This document shows, piece after piece, positions 1 to 9,687 of a stretch of DNA of 64,000 nt (position 1 is its first letter; every line of letters starts with the position of its first letter). The notes beneath the pieces are model-generated. The model made no database searches. It was not told the origin of the DNA and saw nothing but the letters and a program-made list of their open reading frames with translations. Source of the DNA: Stachybotrys elegans (lineage: Eukaryota; Ascomycota; Sordariomycetes; Hypocreales; Stachybotryaceae); assembly GCA_020746835.1 (NCBI GenBank), contig JAGPNK010000011.1, positions 1,426,001 through 1,490,000 of the forward strand, read 5' to 3'. The position numbers and the translations under genes are program-made.

Positions 1-3000
1 CACGGCCGCCTATACAAGACGGGAGATCTTGTGCGCTACGAGAGCAACAACTCCGGCTCCATTGAGTTCGTCGGCCGGAAGGACCAGCAGGTCAAGCTCC
101 GAGGACAGCGCGTGGAGCTCGCCGAGGTCGAGCACCATCTGCGCATGTCCCTGCCCGCAGGAGTAAAGGTCGTTGCCGAAGTCATCAAGCCCGCCGAGGG
201 CAACCCGACCCTCGTCGCTTTCCTCTCGGAGCCGGGACGGCAGGCAAACGCCGGCAGCGAGGACTGGCTCGTCGAGCCCTCTCCCGCCCTCGCCGCGGCC
301 ATTGCCAACGTCGACAAGCTCATGGGCAGCAGAGTCCCCCGATACATGGTCCCTGCAGCCTTCATCACGCTCGTCGACATGCCCTCGCTGGTCTCGCGCA
401 AGGTCGACAGGAAGAAGCTCCGCGAGATTGGCCTCTCAGTGCCCCGCGAGAAGCTGGGACAGTTCAAGCCCACCGACGAGCAGGACGACGAGGAACCAGA
501 GACGGACCTCGAGAGACTGCTCCAGGCGGCGTGGCTGCAGGTCCTCGGGAAAGAGGTAAAAGTCTACAGGCAGAGCAGCTTCTTCGCCCTGGGGGGAGAT
601 TCCCTCCGCGCCATGAAGCTAGTCGCTGCAGCCCGCGAGCAGGGACTCGCCCTGACTGTCGCCGACATCCTCACCAACCCTTTGCTCAGCGACATGGCCA
701 GCAAGGCCAACCGCACGTCACAAGAGACAAAGGAGGACGTCCCCCCCTTCTCACTCCTCGAGCCTGGCTGGTCCGAGCAAGACGCGCGGCGCGAAACCGC
801 TGCCCTCTGCGGCATCTCGCCCGACATGGTGCACGACGTCTACCCGTGCAGCCCCTTGCAAGAGGCCCTCATGGCGCTCTCGGCCAAGGTCAAGGAGGCA
901 TACGTCGCCCAGCGCGTCGTCGCGCTCAAGGACGCCGCGGCGGCCGAGCAGCTCATCCGCGCCTTCGAGGTCGCAGAGAAGGACTGCCCCATCCTGCGTA
1001 CGCGCATCGTCCAAGTCCCCGGCCGAGGGCTCGTGCAGGTCGTCGTCGACGCCAAGCTCGCCTGCACGAGGACCGCCGACCTCGAGTCGTATCTGCGCGC
1101 CGACAGGGACGACCCCATGGATCTGGGCAAGCCGCTCGTGCGATATGCCGTCGCGCAGGGGAGCGGCGCCGAGGCGGACTTTGTGCTCACCATGCACCAC
1201 GCCCTGTACGACGGCTGGGCCATGCCTCTTGTCGTGGAGCGCGTCAACAGGGCCTACCGCGAGGAGACGCTCGCCCGGCCGGCAGAGTATAAGCATTTCA
1301 TCAAGTATCTCTCCCAGATGGACCGGCAGGCCTCCGAGGCCTACTGGCGCGAGCAGCTCGCGGGCGCCAGCGGGCCGCAGTTCCCTTCGCTGCCGCGCAA
1401 GGGCTACCAGACGCGCGCCGACTCGCTCTGGGAACTCTACGTGCCCCTGGACCAGGCCGCGACGCCCAACGTCACGGTAGCCACGTTTATACGAGCGGCG
1501 TGGGCGCTCGTGGCTTCGCGGTACATCAACACGGGGGACGTCGTCTTCGGCGAGACGCTGACGGGGCGAAACGCGCCCATCATCGGCGCCGAGGAGATTG
1601 AAGGGCCCATGATCACCACGGTGCCATTCCGTGTCCAGGTTGATCCGGAGCAGACCGTGGGCGAGTACCTGCAGGAGATACAGGAGCAAACCATCTCGCA
1701 GATCCCGCACGAACACTTTGGCCTGCAGCACATCCGACGTCTCAGCCCCGATGCGCTCGAGGCATGCGAGCTGCGGACGGGTCTCGTCCTGCATCCCAGC
1801 ACAGAGGGCCAAGCCGCCGCAGAAGACCTGCCCGCGAACCGGCTGGTCCCCGCTGGCGATGCCGAAGCGGCCCAGGAGGCGCTCAAGTTCAACACGTATG
1901 CCCTGATGCTGGTGTGCTCGATCGATCCCAACGGCTTCCTCATCATGGCCAGCTTCGACTCCAACACCATCGACATGGACACCATGAAGCATGTTCTTGA
2001 TCAGCTAAAGGACGTGGTACAGCAGCTCTACTCTAACCCTTCAGGCAAGGTAGCCGATATTCGTTACCTTGCAGAGGACCACGTCAATAGACTTCAAGAC
2101 CTGGCCAGCAGCAGCAAGGACGCCGAGCTCCTCGCCGAGTATACAGGGGTAGAGGCGGCGTACCTCGTCAATTCTCGCGACGGGGGTTTGGTTCCCTCGG
2201 GAGGCGTGGGAGAGGTCCTGATCCAGACGTCAGTCGAGCTCGACCTACCTCAAGCCACTACCCCAACATGGCTGTCCCAAGACCTCCCGCCCCAAACGCA
2301 CTTCTACAAGACGGGAAAACTCGCCAAGCATACTCCAACTGGTCAACTCGCGCCCGCAGCCACCAGCGCATCAGCAACCACCACCACTCACCAGGCCCCC
2401 GTCAAGCGCATCTCCGCCACCTCGCGGAAGCAGCGCAAGCTACGAACGCTGTGGAGCCGAGTGCTCAAGCTCGCCGAGGAGGACATCGGCCTCAACGACA
2501 GCTTCTTCCTGCTGGGCGGCGACTCCATCAGTGCCATGAAGCTCGTATCCGAGGCGCGCCTCGAGGGTGCCAAGCTCACCGTCGTGCAAATCTTCCAGAA
2601 GCGATCGCTGTACGACATGGCGAATGCCATGGACGAAACTGGCGAGGTCGTCGCCGACCAGCGGCAGCCCGTCGTGCCTTTCTCCCTGCTCGACGTTCCG
2701 GATGCTGCTGCGTACGTCGAGGACAAGATACGCCCGCAGCTGGCAAGCCAGGACTGGAAGGTTGAGGATGTCCTGCCTGCTCGCCCGCTCCAGGAGATCG
2801 CCGTCAAGGGAACCGTCGAGATCCCCAGGTTCTCCGTCCGCTACGAGCTCATGTACGTGGACGGCTCACTGGACCGCGCCCGCCTCCAGAAGAGCTGCCT
2901 GGAGCTCGTCGCCCGCAACGAGATCCTGCGGACGGTATTTATCCAAGACGCAGGCCAGTGCTACGGCGTCGTCCTGGCGAACCTGAAACCCGACTTTGTC

Positions 3001-3981
3001 GAGTACGAAATCGACGGCGACGTGGAGACGTTCGCCAAGCAGCTTTGCCAGCTGGACGCCTCAACGAGGATGCCCCTCGGCTCATGTTTCGTCAAGTGGT
3101 TCCTCGTGGAGAGCACGAGCGGGCAATCGTGCCTCATCTTCCGGATATCGCACGCGCAGTACGATGAAATTTGCCTGCCGCTGCTCCTGCGGCAGTTCTC
3201 GTGCCTGTATGAGGAGAAGCCGCTGCCAGAGTCGCTCCCTTACTCTTCCTACGTGGCGCATGTGCTGCGCGAGAACATCCCCTCCAGCATACAATACTGG
3301 CGTGACCTTCTAGCAGGCTCCTCCATGACCTTGTTCCGCCCGGACATACCCGTAGAGAACCGGCGCCACTTTGCGATCGAAAAGACGGTCGACATCTCCT
3401 CCTGGTCCCGCGACATGACAGTAGCGACGCTGCCCACAGCGGCTTGGGCGCTGTGCCTCGCCCGCCACCTGTCACTGCGGGATGTGACGTTTGGCGAGGT
3501 AGTCAGCGGCCGAAACATCGACTTCCCCAACGCCGAGGCCGTCGCGGGCCCCTGCTGGCAATACGTGCCCGTGCGGATCCGGTTCGGCGAGGACTGGACG
3601 GCGGGCGATCTGCTGGCCGAGGTGCAGCACCAGCACGTGGCGAGCGCGGCGCATGAGGGCATGGGCCTACGCGAGATCGCTGACAAGTGCACCGACTGGC
3701 CGGCGGCGAGCGTCGACTGGTTCGACACCGTCGTGCACCAGGACGTGGAGCACGTCGAGAAGCTCGACTTCCTGGCCGCCACCAGCCGCATGGAGACGGT
3801 GTACGTGCACGAGGAGCCCCTCAAGGAGTGGAAGATCCAGGCCTTCTTCCAGGGGGACAAGCTGACGCTCGAGGTGGTGACGGTGCAGAGCTGGGGCGGA
3901 TACGCGACCAAGCTGCTAGACGAGCTGGTCGAGGTGACCAAATTTCTGACGGGAGATTCTCGAGCCAAACTCTTCCCTTGA
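1..3981 (+). CDS. NPS6/SidD-type siderophore nonribosomal peptide synthetase, 3' part (5' end outside window)
   Basis: The frame is open from base 1, giving 1326 visible residues. The domain order is the end of an adenylation domain (YKTGDLVRY at residues 5-13, A8 motif about 25-45, A10-like SRKVDRKKL about 132-140), a thiolation domain (LGGDSL, Ser201), a condensation domain (HHALYDG, His399-His400 to Gly405), a decayed adenylation fragment (about 721-783), a second thiolation domain (LGGDSI, Ser842) and a terminal condensation domain (SHAQYDE, His1051 to Glu1056). The order A-T-C-dA-T-C is that of NPS6/SidD enzymes, which join hydroxamate units into extracellular siderophores such as fusarinine C or coprogen. 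Ferricrocin synthetases have several full A modules and more T-C repeats. About 450-500 N-terminal residues would be missing. The second C domain lacks the first His and the Gly of HHxxxDG but keeps the central His and Asp. The product and metal role are inferred from architecture. Confidence 0.82.
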   Translation, partial: HGRLYKTGDLVRYESNNSGSIEFVGRKDQQVKLRGQRVELAEVEHHLRMSLPAGVKVVAEVIKPAEGNPTLVAFLSEPGRQANAGSEDWLVEPSPALAAAIANVDKLMGSRVPRYMVPAAFITLVDMPSLVSRKVDRKKLREIGLSVPREKLGQFKPTDEQDDEEPETDLERLLQAAWLQVLGKEVKVYRQSSFFALGGDSLRAMKLVAAAREQGLALTVADILTNPLLSDMASKANRTSQETKEDVPPFSLLEPGWSEQDARRETAALCGISPDMVHDVYPCSPLQEALMALSAKVKEAYVAQRVVALKDAAAAEQLIRAFEVAEKDCPILRTRIVQVPGRGLVQVVVDAKLACTRTADLESYLRADRDDPMDLGKPLVRYAVAQGSGAEADFVLTMHHALYDGWAMPLVVERVNRAYREETLARPAEYKHFIKYLSQMDRQASEAYWREQLAGASGPQFPSLPRKGYQTRADSLWELYVPLDQAATPNVTVATFIRAAWALVASRYINTGDVVFGETLTGRNAPIIGAEEIEGPMITTVPFRVQVDPEQTVGEYLQEIQEQTISQIPHEHFGLQHIRRLSPDALEACELRTGLVLHPSTEGQAAAEDLPANRLVPAGDAEAAQEALKFNTYALMLVCSIDPNGFLIMASFDSNTIDMDTMKHVLDQLKDVVQQLYSNPSGKVADIRYLAEDHVNRLQDLASSSKDAELLAEYTGVEAAYLVNSRDGGLVPSGGVGEVLIQTSVELDLPQATTPTWLSQDLPPQTHFYKTGKLAKHTPTGQLAPAATSASATTTTHQAPVKRISATSRKQRKLRTLWSRVLKLAEEDIGLNDSFFLLGGDSISAMKLVSEARLEGAKLTVVQIFQKRSLYDMANAMDETGEVVADQRQPVVPFSLLDVPDAAAYVEDKIRPQLASQDWKVEDVLPARPLQEIAVKGTVEIPRFSVRYELMYVDGSLDRARLQKSCLELVARNEILRTVFIQDAGQCYGVVLANLKPDFVEYEIDGDVETFAKQLCQLDASTRMPLGSCFVKWFLVESTSGQSCLIFRISHAQYDEICLPLLLRQFSCLYEEKPLPESLPYSSYVAHVLRENIPSSIQYWRDLLAGSSMTLFRPDIPVENRRHFAIEKTVDISSWSRDMTVATLPTAAWALCLARHLSLRDVTFGEVVSGRNIDFPNAEAVAGPCWQYVPVRIRFGEDWTAGDLLAEVQHQHVASAAHEGMGLREIADKCTDWPAASVDWFDTVVHQDVEHVEKLDFLAATSRMETVYVHEEPLKEWKIQAFFQGDKLTLEVVTVQSWGGYATKLLDELVEVTKFLTGDSRAKLFP
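2161..2349 (+). other. Degenerate adenylation-domain remnant inside the NRPS
   Basis: Between the first condensation domain and the second carrier domain, residues about 721-783 still read like pieces of an adenylation domain. GLVPSGGVGEVLIQ resembles the A5/A6 region. FYKTGKLAKHTPTGQL resembles the A7 motif FYKTGDLxRxxxDGxL, with the conserved Asp changed to Lys. Everything else of the roughly 500-residue domain is gone. A degenerate second A domain at this place is a known trait of the NPS6 family. It implies that the second carrier domain must be loaded by another module or in trans. Confidence 0.7.
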
Positions 3982-4507
3982 GAGTGAGAGGTGGAAGCGG
4001 CAATGTCAATGTCTCAGATTGTATCTCCATGTTATGCATAATAACGACGTCTCTGATTCCGAGGGACTGTGAAGATTTAGTAAAAATCACGATTCTAAGA
4101 AACACACATATCGGCAAGGCAGTAGGCAAAAAGGCGAGATGAATAACATTGTCTTGATTCGTAAAGGTCGGACTCAGTGCCGTAGACAACGCCTGTTGTC
4201 CCGTAGATTGTGGGTATCCTCCGTTATGCGGCCTCAGTGAAGACATGCAAGCCAAGCCAAGCAGACATATACATTAATCGTGATTTGCGCCCATATGTGC
4301 ATAGCCAAGTGTTCAGAACCGCCCGACCCCCATTGTACCGTGTTCGTAAGATCGTTGAGAGGGAAAAAAAAAAGAAAAAAAAGGGGGACAAAATCAAGGG
4401 CAAGAAAAGACGGGATGAGATGAGAGGGGAGAAAAGATGAGACGGAAATGACGCCATGCTGTAATTTACTGCAAAGTTGGATGTGTTGAGAATCGGACCG
4501 TCGTATT
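3982..4507. other. Convergent intergenic region
   Basis: This lies between the 3' ends of the NRPS (+) and the Gag1-like gene (-). It holds an A/G run at about 4362-4386 and purine-rich DNA to about 4440. No gene is seen; it is presumably the two 3' untranslated regions. Confidence 0.7.
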
Positions 4508-5839
4508 TTAGTGTGCCGTGGCTGCCGCGGAATGTCCGATGCCAAGGGCACGCTGGATGCTCCGCCTGATGCCCCTGCCTGCCCGGCTCTCATCCGTCTT
4601 GTCGCGGCCCAGGATGCCAATGCTCAGGCGACGGCCGTGGTCGCCGTTGGCGGCACTTTTCCTGCGTCCCATGGATGGCTCGGCGGGGGTGGGCTGAGGC
4701 GGCCACTCGCCGTCTCGCTTCCAGCCGGCGACGCAGGAACGAAGCATGTCCGACAAATTAATGGGGCAGGATGGCTGCAGGCTGTGGAGGATAACCTTGT
4801 CGTAGAGGTTGAGGTAGATGGATGGTGTAATGGACGCCCGGAGAGGGTTATGGGGTGGCAGCAGGGGTTGTGCTACCGGAATCAGAGCCTGGACGGGGTA
4901 TTCGTGGCTGGCCGAGGGTGTCGTTGAGGGACTAGTATGCGACGTAGACTGATTGCTTAGGTCCTTATCCGAGTCCTTGGCGACGGACGAGGCGTCCGAG
5001 AGAACAGCCGAGCCGTCATTGTTGTGAGAATTCGAGTTTCTCGTCCGGGTTGACGCAGGGGGCGACGTCGAGGGAGCGCGGTGAAACAGGAACCGGCGAG
5101 GCGAGCGCGAGGTGGGTGAGATGGGCGAGGCAGGCTTGACGCGGACCCGGACGGTGCGAGCACCTGTCCAGGCATTGCGACGAGCCTCAAAGCAGGCCAG
5201 ACCCTGATTCCAGGCCACCTCATCGCGAACCTGCTTGCGGCGCCGCGCCTGCTTGGCCAGAACGGAGGCGCGGACCGTGGAGCCCACGGCATCGGGGCTC
5301 TCAAATTGGAGGGGAGGGTGATCGTCCTCGTTATCAGATAGATCCGAAGTCCACTCGGCTAAGGCTTGATACCGTGGGTCTTCTGAGACAATGCTGTAGA
5401 TCGATTCGGCGTCGTCTCCGACCTGAGACCCCTTATCGCTTAGATCGGCATCCTCGTCAACATGATAGCCATCATCGTCGCGAATCTCGTCCTGGACAGG
5501 AACCTGGGAGGGGGCCTCGTCGAGCTGGGCGGCGATGTTGGTGGTCTCTGTGGTGGGAGCAGCAGCAGCAGCAGCAGGCGTCTCCTTTGGATAGCTATTT
5601 GGGGTGACAGTCTGGGGCGGCCAGTCGAAAGTCCAATCGTTGCGAATCTTGTCGGCTAGGTAGCGCTTGATGGCGTCCTTTTGCTTGACCTTGTCTCTGC
5701 TGAGGAGGTCGGCATACTCGTCTCGGACCCAATCTGGGGCGGCAGTGGCGAGCTGGTACTGGTGCTGATGTTGGTGCTGGTAGTGGCGCAGCTTGGATAG
5801 AGGAGAGCGCGGGCTCCTGTAGAAGTCGGAGAAGATCAT
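4508..5839 (-). CDS. Gag1-like clamp (DUF4050) domain protein
   Basis: A single exon encodes 443 residues. The ATG at 5839 gives MIFSDFYRSPRSPLSKL, a start that fits my recollection of this ascomycete family. Conserved-looking blocks follow in order: a basic/acidic stretch ending NDWTFDWP (about 55-75), an acidic segment with ESIYSIVSEDPRY and EWTSDLSDNED, the block ACFEARRNAWTGARTVRVR (about 210-230), a low-complexity Ser/Thr linker, and a C-terminal block NLYDKVILHSLQPSCPINL followed by VAGWKRDGEWPPQPTP. The blocks match the fungal DUF4050/Gag1-like clamp family as I recall it. The molecular role is poorly defined, so I assign none. The His/Gln run near residues 20-28 is low complexity. A candidate upstream exon at 6983-7040 is listed separately and does not join this frame in any obvious way. 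Confidence 0.75.
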   Translation of the reverse strand: MIFSDFYRSPRSPLSKLRHYQHQHQHQYQLATAAPDWVRDEYADLLSRDKVKQKDAIKRYLADKIRNDWTFDWPPQTVTPNSYPKETPAAAAAAPTTETTNIAAQLDEAPSQVPVQDEIRDDDGYHVDEDADLSDKGSQVGDDAESIYSIVSEDPRYQALAEWTSDLSDNEDDHPPLQFESPDAVGSTVRASVLAKQARRRKQVRDEVAWNQGLACFEARRNAWTGARTVRVRVKPASPISPTSRSPRRFLFHRAPSTSPPASTRTRNSNSHNNDGSAVLSDASSVAKDSDKDLSNQSTSHTSPSTTPSASHEYPVQALIPVAQPLLPPHNPLRASITPSIYLNLYDKVILHSLQPSCPINLSDMLRSCVAGWKRDGEWPPQPTPAEPSMGRRKSAANGDHGRRLSIGILGRDKTDESRAGRGIRRSIQRALGIGHSAAATAH

Positions 5840-5930
5840 GGTGGAAGGACCAGAGGGGTCAGAGAGATCCGGAGAGGCGATGGAGAGGGCCTGGGTGGGA
5901 GATGATCGGAGAGGAACAGAGATGGGGGGA

Positions 5931-5990
5931 GATCGGGGAGACGAGAGCTGAGCTGGCGAAGATCGGGGAGACGAGAGCTGAGCTGGCGAA
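5931..5990. repeat. Perfect 30-bp tandem duplication
   Basis: Two identical 30-bp units lie at 5931-5960 and 5961-5990, beginning gatcggggagacgagagctg. They sit 90-150 bp upstream of the Gag1-like start codon. Read on the minus strand, each unit contains two acceptor-like trinucleotides in CGCCAGCTCAG. Confidence 0.95.
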
Positions 5991-6325
5991 GAGCGAAGAG
6001 GAGAGAAGCGTCAGTGACCGAGGGTTGATTGGCGAACAAGACAAGTGACTGTGCTCGTGGGACCAGGCAGACTGAGACTGGATTTCTGTGAACCGCCGAC
6101 GAGGCAGATGAATGGATGATGTATGTCCTTGTGGTAGGCGGGTTCCCGAGACGAAAGTATCGCTCCCGCACGGGTCAAGATCTAATCATGATCGGGAACC
6201 GAGCAATTCAAGGCTGTCGGGCAATATGCTGCAGCAGGTACAGATGAAGGGCGAGTGAGAGGAGAAGCCACTGGGATCCTGTCGAGCTCTACTCCGTATG
6301 TGTGGAGGAAATGTAAAGGAGAAGT

Positions 6326-6355
6326 CAGAGAGAGAGAGTGTGTGTGTGTGAGAGA
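6326..6355. repeat. GA/GT microsatellite
   Basis: An (AG)n run passes directly into a (TG)n run and back to AGAG. It is a simple sequence repeat in the long gene-free region. Confidence 0.85.
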
Positions 6356-6982
6356 AAATAAAACCGAGTGGCGCGCCAAGAAGGACGGATGGACGGGGTG
6401 CAGCTCTGGTATGACAGGGTCTCTGGAAGCGACGAGGACCTTTGGCGGGTGGCGACGTCGAGTCGAGGAGGATGGGGAACTCGACCAAGGTACGAGGAGG
6501 TTGGTGGTAGAGGAAGGGTCGTGCGAGCAGGGGATGAGATGCTTAGCATCCGGATAGGCACGGCAATGTGAACAGAGGAGGAGGAGACGAGAGACGAGAG
6601 AAGACGACAAGGCGAGCAGGCAAGAGGAGTGATATGTCACATCACAAGCAGGAAGCCCAGGATGAGCTGGGTGGTTGGAAATTGAAAGTGGAGGATGGCA
6701 CTATGAGTCGCCTGGCCCGAGGCTCCATCAATGCAATGCGTGGGCGCGCGCAACACTGGGGTGACAATAGGGAACAACGTGAGAATAAGGCGAGGCAGGC
6801 GAGGCAGGCACGACAGGGGGGTGCGGAGGGATCGTACCGGCCGAGGGCGTGAGAGTGAGATGGATGCATGGGTAGGGCAGCGCTTGGCAAGGAAGAGGGA
6901 AAAAGGCAATACGAAAAAAAAAAAATCAGGCAAGCAGGCAAGCAGCCAGAAGAGATGGGCTAGAGAAGCAGTGCACACTCAC

Positions 6983-7040
6983 CATGGTGGGAGGCCGCGG
7001 CGGGATCCATGGCGGTCTGTATCGCGGGCGGCGGTGACAT
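6983..7040 (-). other. Candidate unassigned first exon with a strong splice donor
   Basis: On the minus strand an ATG at 7040 opens 19 codons (MSPPPAIQTAMDPAAASHH) that end at an exact GTGAGT donor, whose first base is 6982. Codons are G/C-ending and look coding. No partner acceptor could be chosen. The nearest CAG before the Gag1-like ATG (minus strand, about 5886) would give the wrong frame. It may be a 5' leader exon, a small unrecognised gene or chance. Confidence 0.25.
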
Positions 7041-9014
7041 TGCGCAACGTCACAGAGGATGGGCACACAGAGAGAGAGGCGACGGAGGACGGCTTGCCGT
7101 GGTTTGTAGAGGGGATGAAGGGAGGGAGGAGCATCGACGAGGCTATCACCATCACACCAAGGCGGGGGGTTAATTTTTTTTTTCTCCCTTCCTCTCTCTT
7201 TTTCTCCGCCTAGGTAGGTTTTTCCCCCCCCCAGTCTAGCGACGATCCTCTCCCCTAACAAACCTAACAAGCCACTGGAGCGAACCACGGATACCAGCAG
7301 CATGTAGGTACCCAGAAAGCCACCACGGGCCAAACGCCACCAGATCCAAGCCGAGATTCCAGCGTGTCAGTGCAAGAAAATAATAGCAGTAATAATAATG
7401 GTGATGAAAAAAAAAAACCGATAATATGAAACACAGTCCAGTATTTTTTGGAGGAATAACGTGAATCATGTCTGTCTGGGCGAAGGCGTCGCGTCACTAC
7501 GACGTAGTACCTAAGTACTAAGGTCAGTTCGGCGTGATGCACGGTAACAGATCGTCGCCCGTGCCCTGTAACCGATAGGCCGCCCCCTCACGCCCTGTGG
7601 TTACCCAACTGCTCGACGCGAACTGCCCAAAAAATACCCAAGGTATCCGTACCTGAACATCAGAAAGGCCGGCCGTTTTGTCAGCCGCACGCCCACGAAC
7701 TGTTGTCGCGTGTTGGTTCCTGGGTCCTGTTAAACCCCAGCATCGCACACATACAATATGTACACAGGCCGTCATTCGGTATTCCTGCTCTTGATTCATG
7801 GAAAGGTATTCGGCAGTGGAGAGGGGCGTGCAGAGAGCGAGGTCCATCTAGATCGAGACTCGCTCGACCTGGCCAGATGCCTCGACTCGTGTGTGTGTGT
7901 GTGCCCACATGCTGTGGCGGGACCAGCCGTTCGTCTCTCTCCCTCTCTCCTCTCTGGCCAATTCTGACGATCCACTCTAGGCTTGGTCGTATCATGCCAA
8001 TGTCAAACGCCTTTTCTGGCATCACCATATCCATCTTCTCCCAAGGCACCGCCCTTGTTTCTTACGTACTCCTGGCCGGCGGCCTTGATTCCTGGAATGG
8101 GGATTGGTTTCCTCCTTTCAGTCTGTTACGTGGCATGCCCATTCCAAGTACCGAATGCCACCCTCCACAAGGGCAGATAGATGCTGCCCGGCCTCATGTA
8201 GGCAGATGCAAACCCCGCACAAGCTTGAACCTGGATCGTCAACACCCGCATCCCCCACGCCCTCCAATGTCCCAATGTCCGATATCAAAGAGCGGTGGGC
8301 GGCGCAGATACCGAATCCCCTGCCCAGCTGAGGACGACCTGCTCGGCACCGCCCGACGCACGCATCTCGCCCCCTTCATTCTTGGCTTTCGACACAACGC
8401 ACTCGGCCTACCGTCTCACCTTGTCGTCTTCCCCTCGACATAAATATGTATTACCCAAGCTGGCTTGCTGGCTTACATGTCTCGCCAACCATCTTATCAG
8501 GCAACATGCACAAATTTAGGCAGTCCCTGTCCCCTCCATCTCTAGCTTCCTCAACCTGCTGCTACCCACTGGCCGGCCCCGCGTCAGGTTAGGTCGTGTC
8601 ACGCGCACCGCTCTCGTGGCGAAAAAAAGACAGAACACCACGGGCTGGTTCCTGTTCCAGTTCAAGATGGGAGGGGACAGGGAGCCAGAGAGCCCACTCG
8701 CGGGCTACGGCGAGTCATCCACGCGCCCTTCTTCCCCGCATTTCAAGACACCCCACCCTGTTTGATCCCTCTCACGCGCCTCTCTTCCTCTCTCTCCCTC
8801 TCTCTTATCCCTCGCTTGCTTTCTTGCATGGACCCTGAACAAGACCATTTCTTGTCTCTCTCTGTCTCTTGCCTGCATACTGGCTGCATCAAACCGTCCG
8901 ATGCTAACACCACTAGCTGGCTGCGACATGCGGAGCGTATTCCGTATGCAGGTAGTTCCAAGGCATACCGTGGCTTGGTCTCGAGATCGGTTGCATGGCC
9001 CAGTGGCACAAGGC

Positions 9015-9075
9015 TTTCCTCTTTTTCTCTTTTTCTCTTTTTCTCTTTTTCTTTTTTCTTTTCTTTTCTTTTCCC
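9015..9075. repeat. Polypyrimidine tract with CTTTTT repeats
   Basis: About 60 nt of almost pure C/T on the + strand consist of repeated CTCTTTTT-like units followed by CTTTT units. It is a simple repeat in the gene-free region. Confidence 0.9.
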
Positions 9076-9687
9076 TGTTTGTCTCCCCTTCGGCAAGCTT
9101 ATTCCCGTGACCATCACGAACCTACCTTGCATTATTGCCGTCTCTCTATCCGTATTGGTGTCACCGTCAAGCGTTGCTCCCATATCCAAACACGCAACCA
9201 CAAATCATCCCACAGCATATCGTAATACCCCCCTTTCTTCGGCATTTGCATGGTGAGGGTAATACATAGTGAATCGTCATTTCACGCCTTGGCCCGGCCC
9301 TGGTGGCTTGTCTCGCCAGCTCGGCATTCCACCATGGTCCAGAACATGGACAAGGACCGATCAGGCGCCGACTAAAAGGTTCTAGATCTACGGTCTCTTG
9401 ATGGACTCCGATGCCAATCCTGCCAACGCACAGAATTTTCTTCAGAGCATCATGGCAGAGCTACGAGTGATGTATATCAGACGTGATTAAGCACCATGGT
9501 TAGAAAACAAAGTCAATTCATTTGCTGCCTGTCCAAGGCGCCGCTGTCTCTAGAGATATCCCTGCCACCAATCCAAGGCGTAAACCTGGGTAGGGGAATT
9601 GGTCATGTAAGTGATGACTGCCCTGAATCATCCGTAATATCTATCCATGCATTGTATGCATCGCAACCTCCTTCACTCTATAACCTT

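Larger units (their letters stand above)
5840..9687. other. 3.8 kb region without a convincing gene
   Basis: This lies upstream of the Gag1-like gene and downstream of the Gln-rich gene. From about 6200 to 7150 the + strand is purine-rich, and from about 7900 to 9100 it is pyrimidine-rich, with microsatellites and homopolymers. ORFs of up to 246 codons exist, but they start at non-ATG codons and have low-complexity Ser/Pro/Arg composition without recognisable domains. The minus-strand CT-rich part could be a long 5' leader or promoter of the 4508-5839 gene. Confidence 0.55.

Noticed and set aside
751..1992. 413-codon antisense ORF inside the NRPS
   Set aside because: It mirrors the G/C-rich third positions of the NRPS frame, has no domain, and overlaps clear T and C domain motifs on the other strand.
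7703..8443. 246-codon + strand ORF in the gene-free block
   Set aside because: It starts at a non-ATG codon, is rich in Arg/Pro/Ser/Cys with low-complexity stretches, and shows no motif or splice-supported extension.
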